Source: an uncultured Prochlorococcus sp. (GTDB lineage Bacteria; Cyanobacteriota; Cyanobacteriia; PCC-6307; Cyanobiaceae). Taken from it: 64,000 nt of DNA. Within the stretch, counting starts at the first letter, position 1. Each line of letters opens with the position of its first letter. Shown here in pieces: positions 16,976 through 25,275 of the stretch. The position numbers were made by a program, and so were the translations under genes. The DNA is taken from NCBI GenBank assembly GCA_902634515.1, contig CACPKH010000005.1, forward strand, positions 1 to 64,000. Direction: 5' to 3'. The notes beneath the pieces are model-generated. The model did not search any database. It was not told the DNA's origin and saw only the letters and a program-made list of their open reading frames with translations.

Positions 16976-17122
16976 TTATTTTCTGTCCTCTACATCAAAC
17001 TTTTCAAGATTAGGGCCTGCAATTGCACCTACAATTGCAAAAAGAATTACAGATACAACCCCAGCTGCAGCAGCTGATGGAGCAGAACCAATACCAAATG
17101 TTGCGAATGAGAGAAAAGCCAT
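16976..17122 (-). CDS. 48-aa APSAA-type membrane microprotein (copy 1)
   Basis: Hand-translated ORF starting MAFLSFATFGIGSAPSAAAA, one membrane helix and an acidic C-terminal tail after AGPNLEKFD. Its layout (short hydrophobic start, (A)PSAA, helix, GP, acidic tail) is shared with the ORF at 26515-26664, so the two look like paralogs. Function unknown. Confidence 0.6.
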   Translation of the reverse strand: MAFLSFATFGIGSAPSAAAAGVVSVILFAIVGAIAGPNLEKFDVEDRK

Positions 17123-17247
17123 GAATTCCTAAGACTTCATATTGATAACTCAGGGAGCATACAAACTTACTGAGCACTCATAAAGGATTTTGCAGAAATC
17201 TTCGTATTTCGTTGACCTTATTCCACCTGGGTTTTCTTTAAGTGGAT

Positions 17248-17364
17248 TTAGATCAATCCTAATGATCCAGCTGTAAACCCTATCCCACAAAGAAAAATAA
17301 ACTCTAATAAATCCCTTGTGCCATTAGGAATTTGATTTAAAATAATCGAAATTTTTTGAGCCAT
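17248..17364 (-). CDS. 38-aa membrane microprotein
   Basis: Hand-translated ORF starting MAQKISIILNQIPNGTRD, then one hydrophobic helix to the C-terminus (FIFLCGIGFTAGSLGLI). Lies 125 bases upstream of the APSAA copy 1 on the same strand. Unknown. Confidence 0.5.
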   Translation of the reverse strand: MAQKISIILNQIPNGTRDLLEFIFLCGIGFTAGSLGLI

Positions 17365-17564
17365 TTGGACCTTGTACTCACAGGGTGAAAGAAGAGAATA
17401 ATTAGAAAATTTTCTAACTGAGAGTATTTAGATATGAATTAAACTTTTTCTTTTGATTTCAAATAGAGCAACAAGCAAAATGCTTAAGCAGCATTCCTCA
17501 GAAAAGATAAAAATTCAATAACCCTTGTCAATTCAAGGCGCTTTAGCCAGAAGGGACAAGATCA

Positions 17565-17780
17565 TTAAAAATTGCATGAGTTATATAAGCGTTGAGCATT
17601 TAATTGCTCCTTAAGCTTTTTATTCTCTGATTCCAAAGTCTTCATTTCTTGTTGTACTTTGTTTATAAGATCTAATGTCCATTGCCAATTCCGATCTTTG
17701 CAATGAGCTTTAGCATGCTCCAAATCCATAATCTTTATCAACTGGTATTTAACATTAGCTAAGTATTCTTTTCTTTTCAA
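17565..17780 (-). CDS. Small coiled-coil protein, 71 aa
   Basis: Soluble, highly charged. The second half (NKVQQEMKTLESENKKLKEQ) is a leucine-heptad coiled coil, and the first half has aromatic/basic character. Probably a dimer. Unknown function. Confidence 0.6.
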   Translation of the reverse strand: MKRKEYLANVKYQLIKIMDLEHAKAHCKDRNWQWTLDLINKVQQEMKTLESENKKLKEQLNAQRLYNSCNF

Positions 17781-18027
17781 AGAAACCTAAAATAGGGAAA
17801 TTATTTTAATTGAGAGTTGGATTCTTAATTATTTTAGGCATTTCTAGACAAGTTTGATTAATTAAGTTCCTCCCTTTAGAGGCCTTATAACGTTAAATAT
17901 TCTTTTAGAAAAACAAAGACTTAGTATTAAAAGGCAATTAGATTCGGGGATTTCTTAAATTTAGGGGTTTTTACTAATTACAAAATTTCCTGATTTGCTT
18001 TAGAAAAGAATTAGTAGATGGTTGATT

Positions 18028-18171
18028 ATGAATTCTTTACAAGTCAAGAAAAGCTTAAGTTGTAAGCTCCCAAGGAAAAAAGAAGCTATAGAAGCCCTCC
18101 TGAGTTTGCTTTGGAAAAAGCAAAAAAAAGATAGACCTGCATGGTTATTAAAGGAGCTTAGTTCTTTTTGA
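18028..18171 (+). CDS. 47-aa very basic protein
   Basis: Hand-translated ORF starting MNSLQVKKSLSCKLPRKKEA, with many Lys/Arg and a helical LLSLLWKKQKKDRP segment. Convergent with the DUF2862 gene. Could bind nucleic acid or a membrane surface; no family known. Confidence 0.45.
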   Translation: MNSLQVKKSLSCKLPRKKEAIEALLSLLWKKQKKDRPAWLLKELSSF

Positions 18172-18176
18172 AAATG

Positions 18177-18410
18177 CTAATATTCTTCTAATTCAGATAA
18201 TTCTTCCTCGAAGAACCATTGGGTAATACCAGTATCTAATTCAAGAACAAGGCCAAATTGATTCCCATCAACCATCTTGAAACCAACCAGTTTCCCAATA
18301 GGAGCCTTTTCAAGGTTTGACCAAATTGACTTGGGCATCCTATCTCTAATTTTGCTTAGATCTACCTTGAGCATTTGACCATTCTTAAGTTTAGATGAAT
18401 CTTTAATCAT
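18177..18410 (-). CDS. DUF2862-like protein, 77 aa
   Basis: Matches the cyanobacterial DUF2862 pattern: a charged segment (VDLSKIRDRM), a KLVGFKMVDGNQFGLVLEL strand pair and the WFFEEEL ending. Small soluble beta-rich domain of unknown role. A longer relative is encoded at 24342-24719. Confidence 0.75.
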   Translation of the reverse strand: MIKDSSKLKNGQMLKVDLSKIRDRMPKSIWSNLEKAPIGKLVGFKMVDGNQFGLVLELDTGITQWFFEEELSELEEY

Positions 18411-18558
18411 TTATTTCATGCTTTATTTGTTTAAGAATTTATATGGGAAAGGTTTAAAGCATAATATTTTTTAAATATTGAATTAGTACAAAGAAACTCA
18501 CAGATCATTGCTTATACCTTTATAGTTCATGAGAATTATATGATTTTATCTTAGGACT

Positions 18559-18876
18559 ATGCTTGTTAAAGAGGAAAAAAAATCACTAACTCGTCTTGCT
18601 TTGCTTGTTTTTGGATGGGGATTAGGCTTAGATCGTTTTTATGAAGGAAGAACTAGAGATGGAATACTTAGCATTGTAGGGTGGGCATTGATATTTGGAG
18701 GTATTATGTTTCTTTCTCCATGTAATGGATATGACTATGCAGAAGGGGTTAAGAAATACTCTGAAGTAAGTCCCAACCCTCTAATTATTCTTCCTTTGGG
18801 ACTTGGTGTTTATGGAGCAACATTGGTTATTAGAAAAGCCTTTAGATTATTACGTTCATTTGAATCTGCAGAATAA
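18559..18876 (+). CDS. TM2-domain protein, 105 aa
   Basis: Two hydrophobic segments around a short polar turn containing GLDRFYEGRTRDGI, the TM2-domain signature (a helical membrane hairpin with a conserved G-x-x-R/H-F-Y motif). A third hydrophobic segment follows near residues 75-92. Inner-membrane protein of unknown role. A strong palindromic terminator lies 29 bases downstream. Confidence 0.8.
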   Translation: MLVKEEKKSLTRLALLVFGWGLGLDRFYEGRTRDGILSIVGWALIFGGIMFLSPCNGYDYAEGVKKYSEVSPNPLIILPLGLGVYGATLVIRKAFRLLRSFESAE

Positions 18877-18904
18877 AATATATTATATTTTTACTTTGAA
18901 CTAA

Positions 18905-18947
18905 CACTAAACAAGGCTAAAAATATTATTTTTAGCCTTGTTTAGTG
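18905..18947. terminator. Bidirectional terminator, 43-base palindrome
   Basis: Inverted repeat with CACTAAACAAGGC / GCCTTGTTTAGTG arms and an A/T-rich apex, between the convergent TM2 gene and the 40-aa ORF. Works on either strand. Confidence 0.75.
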
Positions 18948-19003
18948 ACTTACCTCTAATATTTATTAGGCTATAGTTTGTTTGTATAGAATTAGATTTA
19001 AAA

Positions 19004-19126
19004 TTAAAAAGGGTTGCCTGGAATGAAATGTAGTATAAGTATTCCTGTTAATGCTGCAAAAACCACTGAGACTGCTATAGCAAGAAGCCCTTGAACCATT
19101 CCACCTTCAGTTTCTCCTTTGGCCAT
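19004..19126 (-). CDS. 40-aa single-helix membrane peptide
   Basis: Hand-translated ORF starting MAKGETEGGMVQGLLAI, soluble start then one helix, ending HFIPGNPF. Size and layout resemble small photosynthetic-complex subunits, but no match is known to me. Confidence 0.55.
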   Translation of the reverse strand: MAKGETEGGMVQGLLAIAVSVVFAALTGILILHFIPGNPF

Positions 19127-19343
19127 AAAAGTAATACAATATTATTAATTACTAATTTAATAGATTGATAGCCTTTTCGCGAAGAAATTAAGAATAAAAG
19201 TTTTTTTTATTTGAAAGGATTTTGCCAACGAAGCTTAAATTTTATATTTTCTATATAAAAGGATTGAAAATTGAGTAATCATTCACATTGCTTCCTCTAA
19301 TCAAATACGCTTTCTTGGTTTAAGTTTAAAAAGGCTTTCTAAA

Positions 19344-19532
19344 ATGCTTAAACCATTATTTTGGAGAATGCTAGCAGCTTCAACTAATTATTATGGAGAC
19401 TCAATAGGTTTGGCTCCTATTGCTCTTGGTAAGGTTAGATATGAAACAAAAAACACTCAAAATAAAGATTTCTGGTCTAATGAGTGTGCTTCACGCCCAA
19501 ATAGAATTGCATGCTTGAATTATGACTCTTAG
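19344..19532 (+). CDS. Hypothetical protein, 62 aa
   Basis: Weakly hydrophobic N-terminus, then a polar C-terminus with two Cys (CASRPNRIACLNYDS), which could form a disulfide. The first part could be a poor signal peptide. Unknown. Confidence 0.5.
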   Translation: MLKPLFWRMLAASTNYYGDSIGLAPIALGKVRYETKNTQNKDFWSNECASRPNRIACLNYDS

Positions 19533-19645
19533 AACTTCTATTCTTTTTACTTCCAATAAGTTTCTACAGATTAGTTGTTTTAATACCCAGATTTTTCAAA
19601 CCAAGAAGGTAATAATTAATTACTTTAAAATAAATCCATTTCTTA

Positions 19646-19771
19646 ATGATTAATCTAACTGAAGCTTATTCTTTCTCTTTAGGGACCGAACCTTTTGAAG
19701 TTCTTGGATTTGAGAATGAGGACGAGCTAGAAGCAGCCCTGGCCTTATTAATGGAAGAAACTTCTATTTAG
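19646..19771 (+). CDS. 41-aa acidic soluble peptide
   Basis: Hand-translated ORF starting MINLTEAYSFSLGTEPFEVL and ending in an acidic helix (ENEDELEAALALLMEE). No membrane segment. Unknown. Confidence 0.5.
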   Translation: MINLTEAYSFSLGTEPFEVLGFENEDELEAALALLMEETSI

Positions 19772-19873
19772 AAAATTTTACGAAAGCTATAACAAGTATT
19801 CAACTTATTTTTTTATACTTCTTTGCATTTAATAGGAATATCTAATCGTTCTACAGAACTCTTGAGTTTGATT

Positions 19874-19999
19874 TTAAGCAGCAGATTTTTTATTAAAAGC
19901 TACTGACGTCTCTTTTAGTAATTCACGTAGACCTACTAAAACAAACCATGCTAGGCCACTGCCAATAACTACTGGGATAAGTTGCTCTATGTTGATCAT
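19874..19999 (-). CDS. 41-aa single-helix membrane peptide with strong ribosome site
   Basis: Hand-translated ORF starting MINIEQLIPVVIGSGLAW, one helix then a charged tail. A perfect AGGAGG lies 6 bases before the ATG, unusually strong in this window and good support that it is translated. Unknown function. Confidence 0.65.
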   Translation of the reverse strand: MINIEQLIPVVIGSGLAWFVLVGLRELLKETSVAFNKKSAA

Positions 20000-20022
20000 A
20001 GTAAACCTCCTTAGTAAATACG

Positions 20023-20071
20023 GAGGGGGGCATTTTTTCTTCTATTGCCCCCCTAAGCCTTAAGGCTTTTT
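20023..20071. terminator. Two adjacent hairpins, likely terminators
   Basis: GGGGGGCA / TGCCCCCC stem (20023-20054) followed by AAGCCTTAAGGCTTTTT (about 20055-20071). They sit between two minus-strand genes. The second has a T run on the plus strand. Confidence 0.5.
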
Positions 20072-20141
20072 CTTGCAAATGCCTTTAGGCTCTAATTAAT
20101 TTCTAATCGAAAACTTATAAGTTGTCTATAAGACAAATGAC

Positions 20142-20477
20142 TTAAGTATTTCTACTATCCAAGTTTTGCAAGGAATCTTGTTTCGCTTTACTTGCAGTAA
20201 ACCATGCTTCAAAGGCTGTAATAGAAGCTATTAAGAACAAACCTAATAATGAGGTCAGATCATTATTAGGTTGTATTGGATCCGATGGGTCTATTCCTAA
20301 TTGATTGTAAAAACCTATAATCAACCATAGTGATGAAACAATAGTCGTAACCCAGTAGGCTCTCCATCTACGTTGGTAAATATAACCAACACCTAAACCT
20401 GGGAAGAAATTTAATAATGCAGAAACCCATCCTGATGAATATGCAATCAAATCTTTTTTTACTGATTTTTCCATCAA
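20142..20477 (-). CDS. Multi-helix membrane protein, 111 aa
   Basis: Three hydrophobic segments. The first turn (LNFFPGLGVGYIYQRRWRAYW) resembles the TM2-type aromatic/basic turn of the 18559-18876 protein, so a relationship is possible but weak. The C-terminus is polar. Function unknown. Confidence 0.65.
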   Translation of the reverse strand: MMEKSVKKDLIAYSSGWVSALLNFFPGLGVGYIYQRRWRAYWVTTIVSSLWLIIGFYNQLGIDPSDPIQPNNDLTSLLGLFLIASITAFEAWFTASKAKQDSLQNLDSRNT

Positions 20478-20530
20478 AAATCCTTTTGTAGCTATTAGAT
20501 GACTTTTATAAGCATCATGCTGATGGCTTA

Positions 20531-21076
20531 TTAGGAAGCAATATCTTCATCTTTATTTGATATTTCAGAAACGACCTCTTGCGATTCATTCTCAGAAGAG
20601 ACTTCTTGTTGATTCAATTCAGTCAATGAATCAATCTCAATAGTTCCATTGACTATTCCTTGGTCAGTTGGAATTTCTTCTTTTTTAGGGGCTTCATCTT
20701 TTGGCTCAAAAGTTTCATTTTGAGCTATGTCTTCGCTTTGACTATTCTCAATATTGAGGATTTCAGTTTTGTTTTCTTCATGGGAAGGTTTTTTAGAAAT
20801 ATCTTGAGGTGTTTTTATTTCTGTTTCTTGTGTTTGCTGAACAGGTCCTCTAACTTCATCAACTTCTTTTGTCTCAGACTCCTCTTGAATGCTTTTTTGA
20901 ATCAAACTTATTAGCAAAACTGTGAGATCTTTTAGATTAATAAATAAACCTTTCAGGTTAATAAGCATTTCTTTTAGAACAGCTTTAATATCATCAGCCT
21001 CCTTGCTTTTATTGAAAACTAGTAGAATAGCAATTCCAATTGCAACAAGAAATATAAAGGAAAGTAAAACAAGCAT
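20531..21076 (-). CDS. Membrane-anchored acidic disordered protein, 181 aa
   Basis: An N-terminal membrane helix (residues about 2-22) is followed by an amphipathic Leu-rich stretch (about 30-65). The remaining 110 residues are low-complexity, rich in Glu/Gln/Ser/Asp and presumably disordered. No catalytic motif. The architecture suits a membrane-tethered scaffold or adaptor. Confidence 0.6.
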   Translation of the reverse strand: MLVLLSFIFLVAIGIAILLVFNKSKEADDIKAVLKEMLINLKGLFINLKDLTVLLISLIQKSIQEESETKEVDEVRGPVQQTQETEIKTPQDISKKPSHEENKTEILNIENSQSEDIAQNETFEPKDEAPKKEEIPTDQGIVNGTIEIDSLTELNQQEVSSENESQEVVSEISNKDEDIAS

Positions 21077-21365
21077 TTAATTTCTAGAAAATATTCTTCT
21101 TAAAGATCACTTGTTTCTTCCAATTTTTCAAGTAGGGGTTAACAACACTTGAGACGACTCTCTGAAAATTGAATCTTTTGCCTCATGACTTTTGAATAGA
21201 ATCTAAGCTTATAGAAAGAGTTTTTATCTAATATTTTTTTTTGTATTTACTTAGTCTCAAATCAGATCAATTAAGCTATAAGTATTTATAAAGTTTCTTT
21301 GGGAACTTCAATCTTGGGATTTGTTTAAGTTGAGAGTGCTTTTCTCCTTAAAAGCACTACAGAAT

Positions 21366-21524
21366 TTAAATAAGATTGGTTATCTTGGCTGAGATCACAA
21401 ATATTAGTAACCCTATAGAGCTTATGCTCAATGCAATCCCAGCGATGATAAGTAGGTTTGACTTTTTAGCAGGCTCTTCAGGGCTGTCTTCCTTTAACAT
21501 CTTTCTTGGGATTGGTACTTTCAT
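21366..21524 (-). CDS. 52-aa membrane microprotein
   Basis: Hand-translated ORF starting MKVPIPRKMLKEDSPEEP, charged cytosolic segment, then one long hydrophobic helix (LLIIAGIALSISSIGLLIFV). Unknown. Confidence 0.55.
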   Translation of the reverse strand: MKVPIPRKMLKEDSPEEPAKKSNLLIIAGIALSISSIGLLIFVISAKITNLI

Positions 21525-21628
21525 TTAGGAATCAAAAACAGGTCCACTTGTCACAATAAAAGATATTTTTTATTATGTAGTGCCTATTTCTTTTAATCAG
21601 TGCTAATTCTATAGAGATACTAAAAACG

Positions 21629-21802
21629 ATGACAAATCCACAACCTGAAAACGACCAACCCAAATGGGATTACACCTCGAGCAGACAAAACTTTATTACA
21701 GGAGCTCTTGTTGTAGGAGGTAACCTCATGGTTATAGTTCTCTATGTCTTATATAGAACTGTACCTGCAGTTCATCAGATAATTTCAGGCAAGCCTCTTT
21801 AG
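21629..21802 (+). CDS. 57-aa membrane microprotein
   Basis: Hand-translated ORF starting MTNPQPENDQPKWDYTSSRQ, one membrane helix (GALVVGGNLMVIVLYVLY) and a short tail. Followed 44 bases later by another small membrane gene on the same strand. Unknown. Confidence 0.55.
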   Translation: MTNPQPENDQPKWDYTSSRQNFITGALVVGGNLMVIVLYVLYRTVPAVHQIISGKPL

Positions 21803-21846
21803 AGTGGCCTATTACCTTTATAATCGAACTTTAATTTTAATTTCCT

Positions 21847-22032
21847 ATGACATCATTAAGAGAAAGAGTTAATGCTCACCTGCCAATAGTTCTTCAGTTT
21901 ATTAGCACTATTTCTTTGACAATAATTGCCTTAACTGCAATTTGTGGATCTAGCTCACTTAAAAAATTAGCAGAAAGCCACTCTCCAAATACTGAGTCCT
22001 CAGCATTGAATAAAGTACATATGCATGAATAA
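21847..22032 (+). CDS. Small membrane protein, 61 aa
   Basis: One hydrophobic helix (VLQFISTISLTIIALTAICG) after a basic start, polar His/Ser-rich tail. Probably cotranscribed with 21629-21802. Unknown. Confidence 0.55.
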   Translation: MTSLRERVNAHLPIVLQFISTISLTIIALTAICGSSSLKKLAESHSPNTESSALNKVHMHE

Positions 22033-22096
22033 TTTTGCCTATTTAAATTATTTTATAAATAAAATCTATTTAGAATAATATTCAAGCTTTCATTCT

Positions 22097-22594
22097 TTAT
22101 TTGACTCGATTACTTAATCTATTAAATATTATAAAAGTAAAAATAATTATTCCAATTATTGGTATCAAGTAAATTGCAGCGAAAATACCCATTATTAAGA
22201 TGGCTAACACTATTAGAGTTGAAATCATATATAGAAGGAGTCTAATTAAACCAGCCATTCTCTTAGGCCATATTTGACCTGTGAAGAGGTCTATTTTATA
22301 TTGAACATCTCTTTGTTCTTTTTTAAGCTCAGAGAGTCTATAAAGGTGCCATTTCATTGACCTTTCTACGTTTGATTCGACCATTCTTTTTTGAATTCCA
22401 ATAAGAAAATTCTTTTCTTTGGAAAATAATGAACGGATTCTTACCACTTGAGCTTCAAGTATTGCTTTGTTCACTTCTGCAATTTGCAGTTCTAAATATT
22501 TAACTCTTTCAATCAAAGCTGTAATTGAGTTCTCATTTTGATATTGATCAACTCTTTGAATTGAATAAGTTTTTTTTGAGCTTCGGAACAACAC
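22097..22594 (-). CDS. Coiled-coil membrane protein, 165 aa
   Basis: Residues about 20-105 are charged and helical (IERVKYLELQIAEVNKAILE; LYRLSELKKEQRDVQ), consistent with a coiled coil. Residues about 112-160 form two hydrophobic helices. Ends in a basic tail. No enzymatic motif. Unknown function. Confidence 0.65.
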   Translation of the reverse strand: MLFRSSKKTYSIQRVDQYQNENSITALIERVKYLELQIAEVNKAILEAQVVRIRSLFSKEKNFLIGIQKRMVESNVERSMKWHLYRLSELKKEQRDVQYKIDLFTGQIWPKRMAGLIRLLLYMISTLIVLAILIMGIFAAIYLIPIIGIIIFTFIIFNRLSNRVK

Positions 22595-22659
22595 GTTCTG
22601 AAAAGTTAATAATAGCTTTTATTAAATATTATCGTTTTTCTTGAATTTAAAAACTTACA

Positions 22660-22699
22660 CCATAAAAAGAAGGAGCCTTAAGGCTCCTTCTTTTTATGG
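22660..22699. terminator. Perfect 40-base palindromic terminator
   Basis: 20 + 20 base perfect palindrome with a GC core (AAGGAGCC/GGCTCCTT) and T5 on both strands. It can terminate a leftward RNA from the structured region next to it. Confidence 0.75.
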
Positions 22700-22714
22700 A
22701 TAATTTGAAGCTTC

Positions 22715-22945
22715 TGGGTTAAGGCACCTGGGGCCATGTTTCTAGGTGTTGGGCTGATCTCTTTTAAGGGCACCTATAACGATGCGGAAGAGAAACGACT
22801 GATGTGACGCACCTAAATCATTGATCCTTGTCGCATCAGACGCATTGCCTACTTTGAATTGAGACTGTTGGAGCAGGAGCCAGAAGTCAGACTGCTTCTA
22901 TTAAGTACTCAGGTGGAGTGTCTACCAAGTTGGTGCCTCCGAGTT
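22715..22945. ncRNA. Structured noncoding RNA candidate (6S-like?)
   Basis: About 230 bases with no ORF, GC content well above the surrounding spacer and several pairings. GGCACC at 22723-22728 pairs with GGTGCC at 22932-22937 to close the whole element, and an inner CTGATG..CATCAG hairpin caps it. Terminator-like hairpins flank both sides (22660-22699 and 22977-23013), and -10-like boxes exist on both strands, so the direction is unresolved. Length and end-closing stem suit a 6S RNA, but I see no decisive motif. tmRNA, RNase P and SRP signatures are absent. Confidence 0.45.
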
Positions 22946-22976
22946 AGATATTCATATAATTGCTGTCCTGATAAGA

Positions 22977-23013
22977 AAATGCAATCGGTTTTAATGCCCA
23001 TTGCATTTTTATT
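22977..23013. terminator. Terminator hairpin right of the RNA candidate
   Basis: AAATGCAAT / ATTGCATTT stem with a 14-base loop and a T-rich tail on the plus strand. The reverse strand also has TTTT. Confidence 0.5.
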
Positions 23014-23080
23014 CAATTTCTAAGATAGTTAGGGATTGTGGTTAAAAAGATATTTACAGAGCTCTGTTTGTTTGATGTCA

Positions 23081-23854
23081 TCAGAAAAATATCTTTGTGA
23101 TTAGGGATAATCCCATTCCTATAGAAACAATCTCAAAGGCTTTCTTCACTAGAGCTTCTCCTTTGCTTAACGAAAGATGAGCACCAAAGTAGCCACCAAG
23201 TAATGAGCCACCTATTAAAACTGGTAACCAGTTCCATTGAACTTCTCCATTCATTCCAAGTACTAGAGCACCTGTCCCATTCCAAAAAATCCCAACCAAT
23301 ACGAGTGTGTAACTAATTGCTCTTGAATAAGAAAGTCCAAACCATTCAACTAGCCAAATTGTTACAAATAGACCAGTGCCTGAACTTAATGATCCATTAA
23401 GAAACCCAAGTATGAATAAAACTAAACATCCTAAAACCCTGTTTAAATATTTTGATTGTAATTTGTAGCTCTTTGTTTTTAGCGGAGACTTGTTTGAAGA
23501 GTATAAACCAAGAGATAGGGTAAGAATACCTAAGGAAAATGTGGCAATCTTGCTTTGGATATAAATAACTAAACTTGCCCCAATCAATACTCCAGGTAAT
23601 CCGCATATAAGTATTAGAAAAACAAGATAAGGCTCCAAGCTCTTTTCTTTAGCATGTCTAATACTTGCTCCTATTCCTAAAGCAATACTTGCCAATTTGT
23701 GAGTTGCTAGAGCTTTTGCAAATGGAAGCCCTAATAAAATTAATGCAGGCAATTGAATTAATCCAGCTCCACCTCCTGAAAAGGCAGAAAGAATGTTCGC
23801 ACAAATTGCTATTAGTGCAAGTGCTAGATTTAAAAAGAGTTCTTCTATTAGCAT
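23081..23854 (-). CDS. TauE/SafE-family anion (sulfite/sulfonate) exporter
   Basis: 257 aa with about eight hydrophobic helices in two homologous halves. Family features include ANILSAFSGGGAGLIQLPAL near the start and LGFLNGSLSSGTGLFVTIWL at the start of the second half. Members export sulfite, sulfoacetate or other organic anions across the inner membrane. No sulfur-metabolism gene is adjacent, so the substrate is unknown. Full length for the family. Confidence 0.85.
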   Translation of the reverse strand: MLIEELFLNLALALIAICANILSAFSGGGAGLIQLPALILLGLPFAKALATHKLASIALGIGASIRHAKEKSLEPYLVFLILICGLPGVLIGASLVIYIQSKIATFSLGILTLSLGLYSSNKSPLKTKSYKLQSKYLNRVLGCLVLFILGFLNGSLSSGTGLFVTIWLVEWFGLSYSRAISYTLVLVGIFWNGTGALVLGMNGEVQWNWLPVLIGGSLLGGYFGAHLSLSKGEALVKKAFEIVSIGMGLSLITKIFF

Positions 23855-24039
23855 TAAATTCTTTTAAAAGGCGAAATTATTTAATTAGAAGTATTATGTA
23901 TTAACTCTCTAGAGCATCTTTTTATTGCTAAAAGGCTTTAATACATCATAAATTAAATTAACAAATTTCTTTTAAATTAATTGCAGAAAAAAACTAGTTA
24001 TATTCTTTTCAAGCTTAATTAATTCGGGCAGCTAAAAAT

Positions 24040-24156
24040 TCAAGAAGCCCTACTAAATTTACCTTCTTTTAAGCTGTTTAAAATATATATGATGGTATAT
24101 GGACATAGTAGAACACCTATTATTGGAATGACTAGGTAATTAAATGACATAAACAT
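24040..24156 (-). CDS. 38-aa single-helix membrane peptide
   Basis: Hand-translated ORF (MFMSFNYLVIPIIGVLL; a start two codons later is possible) with one helix and a basic tail (LKEGKFSRAS). Unknown. Confidence 0.5.
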   Translation of the reverse strand: MFMSFNYLVIPIIGVLLCPYTIIYILNSLKEGKFSRAS

Positions 24157-24341
24157 TTGGTTTCTTCATCATTACTAGCAAAAATCCAGAAAATGAAAAC
24201 CAAATTGTCTAAAATGAAACATCTTTTTTATTAATCTAGTGTTTTTAACAATAAATTTCTATTTATATAAAAGCTTTGAATCTATAGAGATCACTTTTTA
24301 TTAGGATTAACTTTTTAATTTAAAGAAAATATAAGGAGCTA

Positions 24342-24719
24342 TTAAAAAACATCACTAGTTACATTGATCAACCATTTTACGAAATTGATTGGATTGATAA
24401 CATAAGACAATTCATTCCCTGAATAGATTACTTGATTGAATTGACTTTTCTTATTAGACACTTTATTCGATTGAACAATATTATTGTTAACAGAAATGAT
24501 TTCATTACTAAAAAACCACCTTTTAGAACCATCGCTAAGCTCTAAAAAGAAACCTATGTCTGTTCCATCAGTGATTTTATAACCTAAAACTTTTGCATTT
24601 GAATTGATTTGAAGTTTTTGCTGTAAGTCTATTGAGATATTGTCCTGAATACGTTCAATATCTATTGCGACAGTTGAGTCAATATCTATAAGATCTCCGA
24701 TTTGTTCTATTTCCTTCAA
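24342..24719 (-). CDS. DUF2862-like protein with C-terminal extension, 125 aa
   Basis: The central part (KVLGYKITDGTDIGFFLEL and RWFFSNEI) matches the DUF2862 pattern seen also at 18177-18410. It has an extra N-terminal about 30 residues and a C-terminal about 45 residues without known domain. Soluble. Role unknown. Confidence 0.7.
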   Translation of the reverse strand: MKEIEQIGDLIDIDSTVAIDIERIQDNISIDLQQKLQINSNAKVLGYKITDGTDIGFFLELSDGSKRWFFSNEIISVNNNIVQSNKVSNKKSQFNQVIYSGNELSYVINPINFVKWLINVTSDVF

Positions 24720-24816
24720 AATTTAAATGCAATTATTTAGAAATCTTACCGTAATTTGTACTCATTAAATCTGACGCGTTCAAGTAATGATTTAAGAACA
24801 TCTATTCTTTGACTCC

Positions 24817-25005
24817 TTAAAACCCTTTCTTGTTTCCGCTGCTCTCTTTCTCGCCCATATAGGCATTTACCTTTAGGGCTCTAAATATTTTAGTTATTCC
24901 AATTGTTACAAGACGGAAAACAAGTACTGCAAATGCTACGAATCCAGCGGCCAAAGCAATTGATAAAATTGTTGACCCTAAATCAATTTGACTTAAGCTG
25001 TTCAT
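24817..25005 (-). CDS. Small membrane protein, 62 aa
   Basis: Polar start (MNSLSQIDLGS), one helix (LAAGFVAFAVLVFRLV) and a basic/amphipathic tail ending GNKKGF. The plus-strand track ORF 24903-25205 overlaps it and is mostly a shadow. Unknown. Confidence 0.6.
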   Translation of the reverse strand: MNSLSQIDLGSTILSIALAAGFVAFAVLVFRLVTIGITKIFRALKVNAYMGEKESSGNKKGF

Positions 25006-25275
25006 TGGAATTACCTTCTAAAGGAATAACCCTTACTTCTCAAGATTCTAGACCAAAAAAAAATCTAATTACTATAAGAGGCTCATATCTTTCAGTGTCA
25101 ATGCAAGCTAAAAGAATAAATAATAAAAAGATATTTCTTTTGCATCCATTGTTTTGGCTTTATTTATTTGTAGTAGATTTTGATTGTATTTTAATTTCAA
25201 GTTAAAAGGTTCAGAAGAATTATCCTATAAATGTATTAACTTGGGGAAGCAAAGGTAGAGGATTGTTTAGTCCTA

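Noticed and set aside
20660-20914. 84-aa Phe-rich plus-strand ORF
   Set aside because: Shadow of the acidic protein at 20531-21076; its Phe/Leu richness comes from antisense Glu/Lys codons.
22715-22945. tmRNA, RNase P RNA or SRP RNA as identity of the structured element
   Set aside because: No T-loop or tag reading frame, no GAGGAAAGTCC-type RNase P core, and no SRP GGAAGCAGCC loop.
24903-25205. 100-aa plus-strand ORF, or its 34-codon tail from 25101
   Set aside because: The first half is antisense to the 24817-25005 gene. The tail alone (MQAKRINNKKIF) is possible but unsupported.
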